From: JALZAA01 sp035316005 | Lineage (GTDB): Bacteria > Actinomycetota > Acidimicrobiia > IMCC26256 > JACDBD01 | DNA: 11,440 nt | Assembly: GCA_035316005.1 (NCBI GenBank) | Contig: DATFXK010000080.1 | Coordinates: 1 to 11,440, forward strand | Direction: 5' to 3' | In this document: positions 6,478-11,440 of the stretch, in pieces | Layout of the letters: every line of letters starts with the position of its first letter | Position numbering within the stretch: the first letter of the stretch is position 1 | Made by a program: the position numbers and the translations under genes | Notes under the pieces: generated by a model | Told to the model about the DNA's origin: nothing | Databases searched by the model: none | The model's input: the letters and a program-made list of their open reading frames with translations, nothing else

Positions 6478-6496
6478 GATACCCTACCAGGGTATC
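6478..6496. promoter_or_regulatory. Palindromic operator candidate
   Basis: GATACCCT - ACC - AGGGTATC is a perfect 8-bp inverted repeat with a 3-base spacer, 18 bases before the ATG of the NmrA-like gene. The ATACCC..GGGTAT arrangement resembles operators of CsoR/CstR-family repressors, which is a comparison from memory. No such regulator is in the window. It may repress the downstream gene and possibly the serC operon. Confidence 0.5.
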
Positions 6497-6500
6497 CCAC

Positions 6501-6508
6501 AAGGAGGT
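6501..6508 (+). promoter_or_regulatory. Ideal ribosome binding site
   Basis: AAGGAGGT is complementary to the 3' end of 16S rRNA and lies 6 bases before ATG 6515, fixing the start of the NmrA-like gene. Confidence 0.8.
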
Positions 6509-6514
6509 CGAGCC

Positions 6515-7402
6515 ATGTCTCTCACCGTCCTGGTCGCCGGCGCGACCGGCCGCTTCCGTCCGATCGTGCCGCTGCTCTTGGACCGCGGCCATCACGTCCG
6601 CGCCGGCACAAGTGATCGCGATTCGGTCGCAGCCCGCGAGCTCGCTGCACTCGGTGCCGAGCTCGTCGTCTGCGACTTCGACGACCCGTCGAGCATCGAG
6701 AACGCCGCCCGCGGTGCGGACGCCGTGTTCGCAAGCGGCACCGCCCACCGCGTCGGGCCCGACGGTGAGGTTCGCCACGGGCACAACCTCTCTGACGCAC
6801 TGCGCGCGGTCACTGTCGGCCACGTTGTCTACAGCTCCGGCGCCGGTGCCGATCGGCACACCGGTGTGGGGATCCTCGAAGGGAAGCGGCAGGTCGAGGA
6901 ATACCTCAGCGAGCGCCGATTGCCGACCACGATCCTTGCGCCCGTCTACCTGATGGAGAACCTCTTCAACCCGTGGAACCTGCCGGCACTCGAATCCGGT
7001 GTGTTCCCGAGCCCGCTTCCACCGACCCGAGACGTCCAGCAGATCCCGATCGTCGACATCGCCGCGTTCGCCGTGTACGCGTTGGAACGCCGCGACGACC
7101 TTCTCGGTCAGCGCGTCGAGCTCGCTTCCGACTCGTTGAACGCGCTCGAGGAGGCGCGCATCGTTTCGTCTGCCTCCGGTCGTGAGCTGGAAGTGCGCGA
7201 GGTCAGCCCTGCCGGAAGCTTGCACGTTCTCTTCGACTGGCTGGCCCGCGTGGGCTTCTCGGTCGACATCGCCGCGCTGCGCGGAGACGTCGCTGACGTG
7301 CCGTGGCATTCGTTTCGCGACTGGACGACGGAGCAGGACTGGACCGTGCTCGAGCCACCCGCGCGGTCGAGCGAGCCCTGCGGTTGCGGAAGCGCCGGGT
7401 AG
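6515..7402 (+). CDS. NmrA-like NAD(P)-binding family protein
   Basis: This 295-residue protein is an atypical short-chain dehydrogenase of the NmrA/NAD(P)H-binding type. A Rossmann fold starts at once: LTVLVAGATGRFRP (3-16), then LLLDRGHHVRAGTSD (20-34) and ELVVCDFDDPSSIENAARGADAVFASG (49-75). YSSGAGADRHTGV (106-118) and K124 follow, then ILAPVYLMENLFNPW (140-154), a family hallmark. The nucleotide loop is G-A-T-G-R-F-R rather than G-A-T-G-x-x-G, so the third glycine is Arg15. I recall related proteins with the same change, so this looks subfamily-specific rather than decay. Members act as redox sensors, quinone or isoflavone-type reductases, or epimerases, and which applies here is not clear. 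The C-terminus ends with CGCGSAG, a small Cys pair. It is monocistronic, with a strong ribosome binding site and upstream palindrome. It converges on the PAP2 gene with only 4 bases between stops. Confidence 0.88.
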   Translation: MSLTVLVAGATGRFRPIVPLLLDRGHHVRAGTSDRDSVAARELAALGAELVVCDFDDPSSIENAARGADAVFASGTAHRVGPDGEVRHGHNLSDALRAVTVGHVVYSSGAGADRHTGVGILEGKRQVEEYLSERRLPTTILAPVYLMENLFNPWNLPALESGVFPSPLPPTRDVQQIPIVDIAAFAVYALERRDDLLGQRVELASDSLNALEEARIVSSASGRELEVREVSPAGSLHVLFDWLARVGFSVDIAALRGDVADVPWHSFRDWTTEQDWTVLEPPARSSEPCGCGSAG

Positions 7403-7406
7403 GTCG

Positions 7407-8249
7407 CTATGCGGCTTGCAAGCGGGGCCGGCGTCGAGGCGCGTGCCGCTCGTACGTGAGGACGCGGTAGAGAACGAGAGCTGCTCGGTGGAGCCAACCG
7501 GGCCGGGGCGTCAGCGTCGTCGGTTTCAGCAGGACGAACAGAGTAGCGGCGAGCGTTGTCACGAGCGCGATGGAGGTTCCGAGAGCCCATCCGGCGAGCA
7601 CGTCGCTGGGCCAGTGGACGCCGAGCACGAGTCGGCTGGTGCCGACGGCGCCCGCGACCAGTCCGGCCCCGGCAACCACGGCCACCCGACTGAGTGGGCT
7701 CCTGAGCACGAAGACGGCAATGACCAATCCAAGGGTCAGGTACACCGCGGCGCTGTTCGCGGCGTGGCCCGACGGAAACGAAGGCTCGCCCTCGACCAGG
7801 AGCCGCAATGGCACCGGCGGGCGACCTCGATCAACGAGTCGTTTTGCCACGTCGCTGAGAAGCGCAGTGACGCCCAGCGCAAACGCGGGAGCTGCGGCCG
7901 CGACGACCGGCAAGCCGCGGCGCCACAACAGCAATCCGGCTCCGATCACAAGGAGCGCCAAGACGGCCGCATTCCCGAGGTCGGTCGCGATGTGCGCGGA
8001 CTGCACGAGGAAGCCGGGTCGATGATCGGTGAAGAATCTCAGGTGGGAAGGATCACTGCTGGCGAGACCGTTGTGCTGCGTCACATCCTCCGACACGCCT
8101 CCCAGCACCGTCATCGCGGCTACGAGAGCGAGGACCGACGCGCCGAGAGCGCACCATCCTTTCCAGGTCAGGCCGAGGCGGTGGGTGACGTGGCGCACCT
8201 CCGTGACGGACCACCGCCCGAGCCGCTCGAGACGCTCCTTGAGTGACAT
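7407..8249 (-). CDS. PAP2-family phosphatase, membrane-bound
   Basis: This 280-residue integral membrane protein has all three phosphatase motifs of the PAP2 superfamily: K136-x6-R143-P144 (KRLVDRGRP), P159-S-G-H162 (FPSGHAANS) and S205-R-x5-H212-x3-D216 (SRLVLGVHWPSD). The catalytic pair would be H162 and H212. Membrane spans are visible near 31-50, 92-110, 112-132, 164-182, 188-204 and 217-241. The active site should face outward. Such enzymes dephosphorylate phosphatidic acid, undecaprenyl pyrophosphate or related lipid phosphates; the substrate here is open. The C-terminus is basic (RHAPRRRPRLQAA). I chose ATG 8249, which has GGAGG 7 bases upstream. A TTG at 8291 would add 14 residues with no such support. 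It lies downstream of the ABC permease gene on the same strand, 123 bases away, so co-transcription is possible. Confidence 0.92.
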   Translation of the reverse strand: MSLKERLERLGRWSVTEVRHVTHRLGLTWKGWCALGASVLALVAAMTVLGGVSEDVTQHNGLASSDPSHLRFFTDHRPGFLVQSAHIATDLGNAAVLALLVIGAGLLLWRRGLPVVAAAAPAFALGVTALLSDVAKRLVDRGRPPVPLRLLVEGEPSFPSGHAANSAAVYLTLGLVIAVFVLRSPLSRVAVVAGAGLVAGAVGTSRLVLGVHWPSDVLAGWALGTSIALVTTLAATLFVLLKPTTLTPRPGWLHRAALVLYRVLTYERHAPRRRPRLQAA

Positions 8250-8372
8250 CACCAACCCTCCGAACACCTCGAGGCGCTGCTCGCGGCGCAAGCTTCGCTG
8301 TGGAAGCTGCTCACTCTACAAAGCGGTTGGTCGCGGGTCCGATCGGGTGGGCGATCACGTGGACCTGCCCGT
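8250..8372. other. Intergenic region between permease and PAP2 genes
   Basis: This 123-base gap holds a small hairpin AGCTTC-GCTGTG-GAAGCT at 8291-8308 and two CACGTG palindromes at 8356-8361 and 8374-8379. The second overlaps the permease stop codon. I see no gene in it. A promoter for the PAP2 gene could lie here but cannot be placed. Confidence 0.4.
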
Positions 8373-8380
8373 TCACGTGA
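8355..8380 (-). terminator. Possible hairpin after ABC permease gene
   Basis: TCACGTG (8355-8361) can pair with CACGTGA (8374-8380) over a 12-base loop, giving a 7-bp stem at the permease stop codon. There is no T-run and the loop is large, so it is a weak terminator candidate. The two CACGTG copies could equally be protein-binding sites. Confidence 0.25.
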
Positions 8381-9134
8381 CATCGGCCGTGACGGTCGTG
8401 CGCGCGGCGACGAACGAGATCGCCATCGCAGCCGAGGCAATCAGCGTGACGGCAGCCAGGAATGGAAGCGCTGTGGTCCCTGCTTCGAGCTTGGCACCGG
8501 CCAGGGATGCGGCCGCCGTGTAGGGGAGGTATCGCTGGGCCGTTTCGTAGAGCCCTCCGATGGTTTGCTCGATGACCAGACCCCAGACGAAGACGGCGAT
8601 CGTCGCGGCGACCTGGGAGCGGACGAGTGACCCGAGGCCGACCCCGGCGGCAGCAAGGGCTCCCGCAGCGATCGTCGCGCCGACGGCGTAGCGGGCGATC
8701 GTGGCCGCGCTCAGTAGGACGTCATGGCCGCCGCCGACGATGAACGACAAGCCGATGGCGGTTGTCAGTCCCGCACCGGCCAGACCGAAGAGGGCGCCAA
8801 CGGTTCCAGCAGCGATGCTCTTGGCGGCGAGGACCCGAATGCGATTCGGGATCGAGAGGTAAGTGTTGGTCGCGGTGCCGTGTCGAAATTCGCCGCTGGC
8901 GACGATCACACCCAAGACCGTCACGAACAACAGCACCTCGACGGGCATCGTGATCGCCTGCCTTTGTCCCGTGTATGTGGCGAGGGACTCGATCGAGGTG
9001 TGCCCGGTACCACCTGCGTTCGAGTCGAAGAGCACCGCATGCACGCCGGCGAGCGCCAGGGCGACGGCGAGAAGACCCCACGGCAATCGCGCGGTACGGA
9101 GCTTGAGCCACTCCGCGCGGAGCGCGCCCGTCAC
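8373..9134 (-). CDS. ABC-2 type transporter permease
   Basis: This 253-residue membrane subunit belongs to an ABC exporter. About six hydrophobic segments lie near 18-36, 63-80, 104-132, 146-168, 174-194 and 222-244. After the N-terminal EWLKLRTAR, a pattern common in ABC-2 permeases, the motif ASGEFRHGTATNTYLSIPNR (79-98) follows TM2. It matches the cytosolic coupling segment that contacts the ATPase in this family. The GTG start at 9134 overlaps the ATPase stop (GTGA), so the two subunits are translationally coupled, as usual for two-gene exporters. The substrate is unknown. Bacterial homologs often export peptides or antibiotics, or act in stress resistance. The gene ends near a weak hairpin. 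Confidence 0.9.
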   Translation of the reverse strand: MTGALRAEWLKLRTARLPWGLLAVALALAGVHAVLFDSNAGGTGHTSIESLATYTGQRQAITMPVEVLLFVTVLGVIVASGEFRHGTATNTYLSIPNRIRVLAAKSIAAGTVGALFGLAGAGLTTAIGLSFIVGGGHDVLLSAATIARYAVGATIAAGALAAAGVGLGSLVRSQVAATIAVFVWGLVIEQTIGGLYETAQRYLPYTAAASLAGAKLEAGTTALPFLAAVTLIASAAMAISFVAARTTVTADVT

Positions 9135-10036
9135 GGCACAGCCTCTTGGCTCGAGGTGAGCTGGAGGAAGACATCCTCGAGATCGGCGACCTCGGCGACG
9201 CTCTCGAAGATGGGAATCGCCCGATCGGCAGCGATCTGGCCGACGCGCTCAGGGGTCAAGCCCACGACCTGCACGCCATCGAGCCCGTCGACCCGAGCCT
9301 GCGCGCCTTCTGCAGCGGCGGCGGCGCGAAGGTCTTCGGCCCGCGACGTCCGGATCCGCACGACCGGGCGGGTTCCTGCGGTCGCAGCCAGTTGCTCGAG
9401 GGGCGCGTCCGCGACCAAGCGTCCTCGGTGCAGGATCACGACGCGATCGACCGTTTGCGCCACCTCGGCCAGGACGTGACTGGAGACGAGAACGGTGCCA
9501 CCGTCGTCGGCGAAGGCGCGGAGGAGTTGCCGTAGCCATCGGACCCCTTCGGGATCGAGCCCGTTGGCCGGCTCGTCGAGGATAAGGACCTCCGGATCCC
9601 CGAGCAGTGCAGTGGCCAGCGCGAGCCGCTGTCGCATCCCGAGGGAGAAGCCGCCGACGCGTCGATCCGCAGCTGGACCCAGCCCGACAAGCTCGAGCAC
9701 CACGTCAATTCGTGCCGCGTCGAACCCACCCGCCGCAGCCTGGACGCGCAGGTGGTTGCGGGCGGTGCGTCCGGGATAGAAGCTCGACGCCTCGAGCACG
9801 GCGCCCACGCGGCGCAGTGGATCGGCAAGATCTCGGTACGGTCGGCCGTCGATCGTCGCGGTACCCGCTGTCGGCTCTACCAACCCGAGCAGCATGCGCA
9901 GCGCGGTGGTCTTGCCCGCTCCGTTGGGACCGAGGAAGCCGGTCACCGTGCCGCGCTGCACGTCCAGTGACAGATCCTCGACCGCAGTCACGTGACCGAA
10001 GCGCTTCGTCAAGCCGCGCATCTCGATGGCGGGCAC
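9131..10036 (-). CDS. ABC transporter ATP-binding protein
   Basis: This 301-residue ATPase drives the permease encoded next to it. It has Walker A G36-P-N-G-A-G-K42-T43, signature FSLGMRQR (130-137, a variant of LSGGQ), Walker B VLILDE (150-155) with catalytic E155, D-loop GLDP, and the switch His187 in VSSHVLAE. In place of the usual Q-loop glutamine the sequence is AVLEASSFYPGRT (79-91); Glu82 is found there in the drug-efflux-type branch I recall. Residues about 210-301 form a C-terminal extension typical of two-gene exporters. I chose GTG 10036, which has AGGAG 9 bases before it and fits the usual N-terminus. TTG 10063, which overlaps the upstream stop (TTGA), would add nine residues. Its stop overlaps the permease start. 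The transported substrate is unknown. Confidence 0.93.
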   Translation of the reverse strand: MPAIEMRGLTKRFGHVTAVEDLSLDVQRGTVTGFLGPNGAGKTTALRMLLGLVEPTAGTATIDGRPYRDLADPLRRVGAVLEASSFYPGRTARNHLRVQAAAGGFDAARIDVVLELVGLGPAADRRVGGFSLGMRQRLALATALLGDPEVLILDEPANGLDPEGVRWLRQLLRAFADDGGTVLVSSHVLAEVAQTVDRVVILHRGRLVADAPLEQLAATAGTRPVVRIRTSRAEDLRAAAAAEGAQARVDGLDGVQVVGLTPERVGQIAADRAIPIFESVAEVADLEDVFLQLTSSQEAVP

Positions 10037-10059
10037 CGCATCTGTCTCCTGAAGGCCGG

Positions 10060-10239
10060 TCAATGGCGAGGGCCGCCGCCGAGGACGAGGTGAAGGACAA
10101 GGGCCAGCGCGACGAGAACTCCGAAGACGACGACGAGCACCTTCGTCCAGATGGACTGACGAGGCGTCGACTCGACGTCGGCGGATCCGCTCGTATCGTG
10201 CTCGTGTTCCGGATAGCGGGGAGGCTCAGTCACGCCCAT
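10060..10239 (-). CDS. Small single-pass membrane protein
   Basis: This 59-residue protein has a charged, His/Glu-rich N-terminal part (YPEHEHD at 9-15), then KVLVVVFGVLVALALVLHLVLGG (33-55), one clear transmembrane helix. I recognise no family; it may be a regulatory or accessory subunit of the neighbouring ABC exporter. ATG 10239 has GAGG close upstream. GTG 10233 also has GAGGA at about 8 bases and would shorten it by two residues. The start overlaps the end of the two-repeat protein gene, and the stop lies just before the ATPase gene. The position between a small soluble protein and the ATPase supports its being real despite its size. Confidence 0.6.
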   Translation of the reverse strand: MGVTEPPRYPEHEHDTSGSADVESTPRQSIWTKVLVVVFGVLVALALVLHLVLGGGPRH

Positions 10240-10543
10240 CGTCCTCTGGGGCGGTTCGGGCCCGAGACCGACGCCCGCGGAGGAGTCCACGGAGGGCGCT
10301 CGGGTCCTCGCCGTTCTTCAGGCGGTCGAGAACAGTGGCGGCTTCCTCTGCGGTCAGGCGGCCCTTCCCGACAGCCTCGTCGAGCCATTCCGTCGCGTGC
10401 CTGACGCGGATCTCGCCGACGGCGTCATCGACGTCGTCAGAGCCGGTGGCGCTGCGGACCCGTTCGGCCTCCTCCTCGGTGACACGACCGGCCTCGAGCA
10501 TCTTGTCGAGTCGCTGGAGAGCACGATCCCGATCGTGGTCCAT
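10226..10543 (-). CDS. Small helical protein with two SHOCT-like repeats
   Basis: This 105-residue soluble protein has two copies of a short helical element: LQRLDKMLEAGRVTEEEAER (9-28) and TEWLDEAVGKGRLTAEEAAT (51-70). Each has helix, G-R-V/L-T turn and E-E-A helix, like SHOCT domains, which are short C-terminal oligomerisation modules. The middle (31-48) is acidic and the C-terminus is rich in Arg then Asp/Glu. It heads the ABC exporter cassette and is divergent from the TetR gene. A role in sensing or in oligomerising the exporter is only a guess. No strong ribosome binding site is visible before ATG 10543. Confidence 0.7.
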   Translation of the reverse strand: MDHDRDRALQRLDKMLEAGRVTEEEAERVRSATGSDDVDDAVGEIRVRHATEWLDEAVGKGRLTAEEAATVLDRLKNGEDPSALRGLLRGRRSRARTAPEDDGRD

Positions 10544-10620
10544 ACGCCGAGAGCTTATCGAGACATTGTGTCCCCGTCAAATCAGCTCGTCGCTCTATGA
10601 CGGAGCGTATACTTCAAGCG
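10544..10620. promoter_or_regulatory. Divergent promoter region of ABC cassette and TetR gene
   Basis: These 77 bases lie between the exporter cassette and the TetR gene. TATACT at 10608-10613 is a good -10 element, 7 bases before GTG 10621, so the TetR mRNA may be leaderless. No convincing -35 at 17-18 bases upstream is seen. Regulation of both sides by the TetR protein is the usual arrangement but no clear operator palindrome is visible. Confidence 0.4.
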
Positions 10621-11208
10621 GTGCCGAGGCTGTGGAACGACACGATCGAGGCGCACCGCCGCGCCGTGCGCGACGCCACGCTGGACACCACCGCCGCGCT
10701 GGTGGCCGAGCACGGATTGGCGTCGGTGACGATGTCGCAGATTGCCGAGGAGACGGGCATCGGGCGGGCGACGCTGTACAAGTACTTCCCGGACGTCGAA
10801 GCGATCCTCGTTGCCTGGCACGACCGGCAGGTCAGCGGCCACCTCCAGCAGCTCGCCGAGGTCCGAGACCAAGCCGGCCATCCCGGGCAGCGGCTCGCGG
10901 CAGTCCTCGAGGCCTATGCCCTCATTCACTACGAGTTGCGCGTCGCCCACGGCACCGAGATCGCGGCGCTCCTGCATCGGCGTGAGCACGTCGCCCACGC
11001 CCAACAGCACCTCAGGGACTTCGTCCGCGACCTGGTCAGCGAGGCGGCGCAGGCCGGCGAGGTTCGCGATGACATCGCGCCCGAGGAGCTCGCCACCTAC
11101 TGCATCTACTCCCTCACCGCGGCCAACGCCCTGCCTTCCAAGGCCGCAGTCCGCCGACTGGTGGCCGTCACGCTGGCCGGATTGACGCCCGGTCCTGAAG
11201 CACCCTGA
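10621..11208 (+). CDS. TetR/AcrR-family transcriptional regulator
   Basis: This 195-residue regulator has an N-terminal HTH: TLDTTAALVAEHGLASVTMSQIAEETGIGRATLYKYFPDVEAILVAWH (20-67), with the TetR turn and recognition helix around TGIGRATLYKYF (45-56). The C-terminal part binds an inducer and dimerises. I chose GTG 10621: homologs I recall begin M-P-R-L-W-x-x-T-I-E-A-H-R-R. ATG 10597 would add eight residues and has no ribosome binding site. The -10-like TATACT is placed so that transcription would begin at or near the GTG. It is divergent from the ABC exporter cassette and probably represses it, which is the common arrangement; its inducer is unknown. Confidence 0.92.
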   Translation: MPRLWNDTIEAHRRAVRDATLDTTAALVAEHGLASVTMSQIAEETGIGRATLYKYFPDVEAILVAWHDRQVSGHLQQLAEVRDQAGHPGQRLAAVLEAYALIHYELRVAHGTEIAALLHRREHVAHAQQHLRDFVRDLVSEAAQAGEVRDDIAPEELATYCIYSLTAANALPSKAAVRRLVAVTLAGLTPGPEAP

Positions 11209-11243
11209 TGAGACAAGGCGTCGCGCAGTCGGTTGCCTCCCGA

Positions 11244-11440
11244 TTAGGCGCTCGCTGTCGCGCCACGAGCGCTTGCAGCAGCACCGGTGATGGCTGCGGC
11301 CAGTATCAACCAGCGCCGCAATCGCGGAAGTTGCCGGAACACGAGAATCGTTGCGACAGCGTCCGCGGCATCTGTGAGCACGGCTGCCTCGAACCAGCCG
11401 CGTGCAGGAGTGGCACGGCGCAGTGCGAGGAGCGCCCCGA
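11244..11440 (-). CDS. C-terminal part of a hypothetical small membrane protein (5' end outside)
   Basis: On the minus strand an open frame runs in from the right edge to TAA at 11244-11246. The visible 64 residues read GALLALRRATPARGWFEAAV at the start, then LTDAADAVATILVFRQLP, then RLRRWLILAAAITGAAASAR. The D-A-A-D pattern after a W and before a basic hydrophobic stretch, plus the helix at about 42-56, resembles uncharacterised membrane proteins with a W..R..GD..DL core, from memory. No function is assigned. It converges on the TetR gene with 35 bases between stops. Confidence 0.5.
   Translation of the reverse strand, partial: GALLALRRATPARGWFEAAVLTDAADAVATILVFRQLPRLRRWLILAAAITGAAASARGATASA

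Larger units (their letters stand above)
6411..6514. promoter_or_regulatory. Divergent promoter region of serC operon and NmrA-like gene
   Basis: These 104 bases lie between two divergent genes and should hold both promoters. The right part carries the palindrome at 6478-6496 and the ribosome binding site of the plus-strand gene. No clear -35/-10 pair is visible by eye for serC. Confidence 0.4.

Noticed and set aside
6411..6500. Extended N-terminus of SerC starting at 6500
   Set aside because: The added 30 residues have no SerC similarity and overlap the promoter region and palindrome of the divergent gene.
6407..7309. Minus-strand open frame of 300 codons opposite the NmrA-like gene
   Set aside because: No domain features. 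The plus-strand gene has a perfect ribosome binding site and clear Rossmann motifs.
8311..8350. tRNA-like stretch (CTACAAAGCGGTTGGTCGCG followed by GGTCCGATC)
   Set aside because: It vaguely resembles a 3' half of a tRNA, but the T-loop lacks the GGTTCRA consensus and I cannot build an acceptor stem, D-arm or anticodon arm.

Overview
The window is GC-rich, with tightly packed genes, frequent GTG/TTG starts and 4-base stop/start overlaps. SerC and the TetR protein look actinobacterial, so I infer a high-GC actinobacterium, possibly of an environmental lineage. Nothing here fixes the genus. No rRNA, tRNA, CRISPR array, transposase or integrase was seen.

Layout. (1) 1-1084, minus strand: a MarR-family regulator followed, with a GTGA overlap, by an MFS exporter that runs off the left edge. 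(2) 1237-2517, plus strand: a membrane protein with five predicted transmembrane segments, a His-rich linker and an extracytoplasmic domain I cannot name. (3) A strong hairpin at 2539-2567 separates it from a convergent minus-strand operon at 2572-6410. Read 5' to 3', that operon is serC, then a thioredoxin-fold fusion protein (CPTC active site plus a large Cys-containing domain), then a UGSC-type selenoprotein, then a protein with two similar halves (probably a tandem dimeric alpha/beta-barrel protein). (4) 6515-7402, plus strand: an NmrA-like NAD(P)-binding protein behind a perfect palindrome and an ideal ribosome binding site. (5) 7407-8249, minus strand: a PAP2 phosphatase. (6) 8373-10543, minus strand: a cassette of a small two-repeat helical protein, a small single-pass membrane protein, an ABC ATPase and an ABC-2 permease. 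(7) 10621-11208, plus strand: a divergent TetR-type regulator. (8) 11244-11440, minus strand: the C-terminal end of another gene.

The most notable item is the selenoprotein gene at 3299-3835. A conventional gene caller would end it at an in-frame TGA (3542-3544) or call only a 73-residue fragment downstream. Read through, it gives one 178-residue protein with the motif D-U-G-S-C-T-S-C-S-V-H-D. A hairpin with 8 base pairs and a GUG loop starts 11 bases after the UGA, with its loop 19 bases after it, as expected for a bacterial SECIS. The gene overlaps the thioredoxin-like fusion gene and has a near-perfect Shine-Dalgarno sequence. The two probably form a thiol/selenol redox pair whose substrate is unknown. 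SerC, which supplies phosphoserine (the precursor of serine, the carbon source for selenocysteine), leads the same operon.

Genes outside that operon look like ordinary accessory and housekeeping functions: drug or lipid export, redox, lipid phosphate hydrolysis and their regulators.
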